From NCBI RefSeq assembly GCF_034366785.1, contig NZ_CP112932.1, forward strand, positions 1,176,501-1,240,500: a DNA stretch of 64,000 bases. The letters are read 5' to 3'. Origin of the DNA: Candidatus Trichorickettsia mobilis. Lineage in GTDB: Bacteria > Pseudomonadota > Alphaproteobacteria > Rickettsiales > Rickettsiaceae. The notes under the pieces are model-generated. The model was not told the origin of the DNA. It worked only from the letters and a program-made list of their open reading frames with translations, and did no database searches. Below, one piece after another: positions 60,787-64,000 of this stretch (its first letter is position 1; each line of letters starts with the position of its first letter). The position numbers and the translations under genes were made by a program.

Positions 60787-62136
60787 TTAGTTATTAAATT
60801 GTTTTTTGCGAATAGCTGAAGTTGGTAATTCCATGGATTCACGGTATTTTGCCACTGTACGTCGTGCAATTTTTATATTAAATTTTTGCAATTCTTCAGC
60901 GATCTCATCATCTGATAAAATACATTCCTGATTTTCGCTATTAATAATTTGTTTGATCAGCTCTTTAACCTTAGTACTTGATACAGTAGTGCCAGTAGTT
61001 TTTGTTCCAGATAAAGCTGATGAAAAAAAATATTTTAATTCATAAATACCATCTGGAGTAGAGATATATTTATTTGCCATTGAACGACTAATAGTGCTTT
61101 CATTTAAACCGGTAATTTCAGCAATCTTAGCTAAGGTTAGTGGTTTAAAATACATTACTCCTTTACTAAAGAAGTTAATTTGTTCTGTTACTACGGCAGT
61201 AGCAACTTTTAAGATAGTTTTAGCTCGCATTTCGATTGCTTTAAGGATAGAAGTTGCCGAGCTTAATTCTTGTTTAGTAAATAGTTTATCAGATTCATTA
61301 TTTACATCTAATTTAATTTTTAATGATAATTCATGATTTAAACGCAATTTTGGCATAGACTCAAGATTAATTTCTATTTGAGGTAGACCATTCTCATCAA
61401 AGGTTAGAATAACATCCGGAGTTTTATATATTATTTGTTCGGTGTTAAAACCATTGCCGGGTTTTGGATTTAACTTTTTAATTTTTGCAATCAATTTATG
61501 TAAAGTGTGAGTATCGACATCACAAATTTTTTCTAATTGCTTAAGCTCGCTTTTAGCTAGTAATTCTAAATTATCAATTAAAATGAGAGCTTTATTATTA
61601 TCATCGTTTTGCTCATCTAATTGAAGTTTTAGGCACTCTTTTAAGTTACGAGCAAAAATACCCGGTGGATCAAATTTTTGTAATTTGTATAATACTTCAT
61701 CGATAAGCGAGATCTTACATTTTAAGGTTTGAGCAAGAGTGGTAATATCAAATACAATATAACCACTAGGTTGTAATGAATCTAATAAATTATAGGCAAT
61801 AATACGTTCTTTAGGGTTGTTAACTTCAATGTTGATTTGTTCAAGGATATATTCTCGCAAAGTTTTTTCGGCTGCAATATTTGATAAGAAGTCAAATTCT
61901 GAATCCCGTTGTTGTTTATTTCCATTATAATAATCAATATCTTTTACTATAGAATCTTGCTGAGTTGGTTCTTCATATACGGTATTATCTTCAAGAAAAG
62001 GATTTTTAGCTAATTCTTGGGTGGCATAATTATTTAGCTCTAAACCAGACATTTGCAGCATAGCTATACTTTGCTGCATACTGGTAGTGATTTTAAGGGT
62101 TTGTTTGAGTTCGGTATGTTGAAACAGTTTGCTCAT
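60787..62136 (-). CDS. rpoN: RNA polymerase sigma-54 factor
   Basis: Sigma factor for -24/-12 promoters, needing an AAA+ activator. 449 residues: the Gln-rich region I (LKITTSMQQSIAMLQMSGLEL; ELAKNPFLED), a short acidic region II, the core-binding region III, a helix-turn-helix (LTLAKIAEITGLNESTISRSM, shown as AEITGLNESTISRS), and the C-terminal RpoN box ARRTVAKYRESM at about residues 425-436. All key parts are intact. No sigma-54 activator is in the window. It is divergent from the ABC-F gene, 75 bases apart. Confidence 0.95.
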   Translation of the reverse strand: MSKLFQHTELKQTLKITTSMQQSIAMLQMSGLELNNYATQELAKNPFLEDNTVYEEPTQQDSIVKDIDYYNGNKQQRDSEFDFLSNIAAEKTLREYILEQINIEVNNPKERIIAYNLLDSLQPSGYIVFDITTLAQTLKCKISLIDEVLYKLQKFDPPGIFARNLKECLKLQLDEQNDDNNKALILIDNLELLAKSELKQLEKICDVDTHTLHKLIAKIKKLNPKPGNGFNTEQIIYKTPDVILTFDENGLPQIEINLESMPKLRLNHELSLKIKLDVNNESDKLFTKQELSSATSILKAIEMRAKTILKVATAVVTEQINFFSKGVMYFKPLTLAKIAEITGLNESTISRSMANKYISTPDGIYELKYFFSSALSGTKTTGTTVSSTKVKELIKQIINSENQECILSDDEIAEELQKFNIKIARRTVAKYRESMELPTSAIRKKQFNN

Positions 62137-62211
62137 AGAAGTGTTTAGCTAAAAATTTATTAAATTCTTATTATATCATAATTTTAAAAAAGTTACAAAA
62201 AATTAATCAAT

Positions 62212-64000
62212 ATGACAATTGCTTATTATATAAAACAGGGAAATTTAAATTTTGCGGACAAAATTATATTTTCAGATCTTGAAATATATTTATATCCCGG
62301 AGATAAAATTTGTTTAATCGGTCGTAATGGTTGTGGTAAATCAAGCTTAATGAAAGTGATATTTGGTGATTATGAGCTGGATTCCGGAGAAATTTTTAAA
62401 GATCCCAATATAAAGATTGGCTATTTAACACAGGATATTAAAACAAATTTAGATTATAGCATTTACGATTTTGTTCTAAGTGAGCTTGATGACCCAGATA
62501 GTCAAAGATATCAAGCGGATATTATACTTGATAAATTACTAATTGATGGCAACTTAAATTTATCAAATTGTTCTGGTGGGCAACTTAGAAGAGCGTATTT
62601 AGCTAAGGTATTAGTATTGAAGCCGGATATATTATTGCTTGATGAACCAACTAATCATCTGGATATAACTGCAATAGAGTGGTTGGAAGATTTTGTAAAA
62701 ACATATCAGGGTATAGTAATCTGTATCAGCCATGATCGTGCATATCTGTCGAATGTCACTAATAAAATCTGGTGGATTGATCGTGGTGTGTTGCGTAAAT
62801 CAGATCAAGGTTTTAAATATTTTGAAGAATGGCAAGAAGTGGTGATGAGACAAGAAGAGGCGGTACTCAGAAAGTTAAATCGTAAGCTTGAAGTCGAAAA
62901 TGATTGGTTAAATGCTGGAGTTACTGCTAGGCGTAAAAGAAATCAAAAAAGATTGGCTGATCTAAAAAATTTACGCGAAAATTTAAAACAACAAACCTTG
63001 AAATTAAGTATGGCTAAACAAAGATTAACTGCCATCATGGCAGAGGAGGTTAAAAAGAATAGATTTATTATCGAAGCAGATGCAGTATCATTTGCCTTTG
63101 GGCATAAAAAAATAATTAATAATTTTAGTTTTCAAGTAAAAAAAGGTGAGAAAATAGGGATTATCGGTGCAAATGGTTCCGGTAAGTCTACTTTTATTAA
63201 ATTATTGACTAAACAATTATTGCCGCAAATCGGTAAAATAATTCATGGCACTAATTTAGAAATTTCATATCTTGATCAGCATAAAACTCCACTTAATCCG
63301 TCACTCAGTTTATGGCAAACTTTGTGTCCCACTGGTGGTGATCAAATTTTTCTAACCAATGGCAACGCGATGCATGTTGCTGGATATTTAAAAAGATTTA
63401 TGTTTGATCCTGCGTTATTAAATGCAAAAGTTGCAACTTTATCTGGAGGTGAAGCCAGTAGATTGCTACTAGCCAAAATTTTGGCTAGGCCAGGCAACTT
63501 ATTAATTATGGATGAGCCAACCAATGATTTGGATATGGATAGTTTGGAGATGCTACTTGAAATTCTTAGTGATTACGAGGGTACATTGATTATGGTAAGT
63601 CATGATCGTGATTTTTTAGATAGGTTAGTGACTCGTAGTCTAATATTTTCCAGAGAACAAATAATTGATATTGTTGGTGGCTATGAAGATTATCAGCGTC
63701 TGACCTTGCCGCAAATTAGTTCTAAACCCTTAAAATTAGCACCAACAAAAGCTGCTGAAACAACGACCAATAAACCTGCTATTAAATTATCTTATAAGCA
63801 TCAACGATTACTCGAAACTATACCTCTAGAAGTAGAAACTATAGAGCAAGCTATTAAATCATTGGAAGCTCAATTAAGTGACCATAATTTATATCTAGTC
63901 AATCCGGATAAATTTTATGATTTAACTAAAGAATTAGAATATTCACAGTTGAAATTAGATAATTTGATTAATGAATGGATGAGTATTGAAGAAATACAAA
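62212..64000 (+). CDS. uup: ABC-F family ATPase, Uup type (3-prime end outside window)
   Basis: The frame is open to the window edge (596 codons). Two ATP-binding cassettes: Walker A GRNGCGKSS (about residues 38-46) and GANGSGKST (about 321-329). Signatures are SGGQLRRAYLAK and SGGEASRLLLAK; Walker B segments are ILLLDEPTNHLD and LIMDEPTNDLD. The linker between them has NDWLNAGVTARRKRNQKRL, the Uup-type DWLR..ARRTRNE motif, which separates it from EttA and YbiT. A C-terminal coiled-coil begins after residue 535. It acts on ribosomes or DNA branch structures; no membrane domains. Confidence 0.92.
   Translation, partial: MTIAYYIKQGNLNFADKIIFSDLEIYLYPGDKICLIGRNGCGKSSLMKVIFGDYELDSGEIFKDPNIKIGYLTQDIKTNLDYSIYDFVLSELDDPDSQRYQADIILDKLLIDGNLNLSNCSGGQLRRAYLAKVLVLKPDILLLDEPTNHLDITAIEWLEDFVKTYQGIVICISHDRAYLSNVTNKIWWIDRGVLRKSDQGFKYFEEWQEVVMRQEEAVLRKLNRKLEVENDWLNAGVTARRKRNQKRLADLKNLRENLKQQTLKLSMAKQRLTAIMAEEVKKNRFIIEADAVSFAFGHKKIINNFSFQVKKGEKIGIIGANGSGKSTFIKLLTKQLLPQIGKIIHGTNLEISYLDQHKTPLNPSLSLWQTLCPTGGDQIFLTNGNAMHVAGYLKRFMFDPALLNAKVATLSGGEASRLLLAKILARPGNLLIMDEPTNDLDMDSLEMLLEILSDYEGTLIMVSHDRDFLDRLVTRSLIFSREQIIDIVGGYEDYQRLTLPQISSKPLKLAPTKAAETTTNKPAIKLSYKHQRLLETIPLEVETIEQAIKSLEAQLSDHNLYLVNPDKFYDLTKELEYSQLKLDNLINEWMSIEEIQ

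Overview
The window looks like a piece of chromosome from an obligate intracellular alphaproteobacterium of the order Rickettsiales, most likely family Rickettsiaceae (Rickettsia, Megaira or Tisiphia-like). The reasons are: strong AT richness; a 23S-5S rRNA unit with its own promoter and no 16S attached; a rickettsial-type citrate synthase; an isolated VirB8/VirB9 pair of the dispersed rvh type IV secretion kind; an in-frame Rickettsia-palindromic-element-like insertion in a regulator; many decayed genes; and intergenic spaces packed with short palindromic repeats. No 16S gene is present, so genus cannot be fixed from this window.

Layout. 1-8.5 kb: lysine/peptidoglycan precursor genes dapF and dapE, tRNA-Leu(UAG), trigger factor, pyruvate phosphate dikinase, release factor 1. 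8.5-15 kb: IS6 remnant, photolyase phrB, a decayed IS5-like element, and queuosine genes tgt and queA with a HEPN-MNT toxin-antitoxin pair between them. 15-22.3 kb: gltA, family-4 uracil-DNA glycosylase, def, rpoD, dnaG, a polyprenol kinase-like membrane protein. 22.4-25 kb: greA, a small orphan, rpoH, a lipoprotein. 25.5-31.8 kb: ftsQ-ddl-murB, then fabF-acpP-fabG-recA. 32-37 kb: a large two-repeat protein with an HExxH motif, and folC. 37-40.3 kb: 23S and 5S rRNA. 41-50 kb: an acidic lipoprotein, murG, an orphan P-loop GTPase with an overlapping partner frame, ftsW, murD, lipB, a TPR pseudogene. 50-54.5 kb: rpsB-tsf, a lipoprotein, a bufferin-type RiPP operon (bufA-bufB-bufC), tatA. 55-64 kb: amino-acid permease, trhO, an RPE-interrupted response regulator, comF, rvhB8/rvhB9, rpoN and an Uup-type ABC-F ATPase running off the end.

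How it fits together. Most genes are housekeeping: peptidoglycan (dapE, dapF, murB, murD, murG, ddl, ftsQ, ftsW), fatty-acid synthesis, translation, transcription and repair. The division/cell-wall cluster is broken into at least three pieces. The accessory content is what stands out: the bufferin operon, the HEPN-MNT pair, the HExxH repeat protein, the GTPase and the type IV secretion pair.

The most interesting pattern is that palindromic MITE-like elements appear to carry outward-facing sigma-70-like promoters (TTGACA ... TATAGA/T). One such promoter ends only about 20 bases before bufA and another points at the HEPN toxin, so mobile repeats may be driving the accessory genes. The bufB start is also unusual: its ATG overlaps the bufA stop but is separated from the conserved frame by a six-A tract, which suggests a frameshift or slippage.
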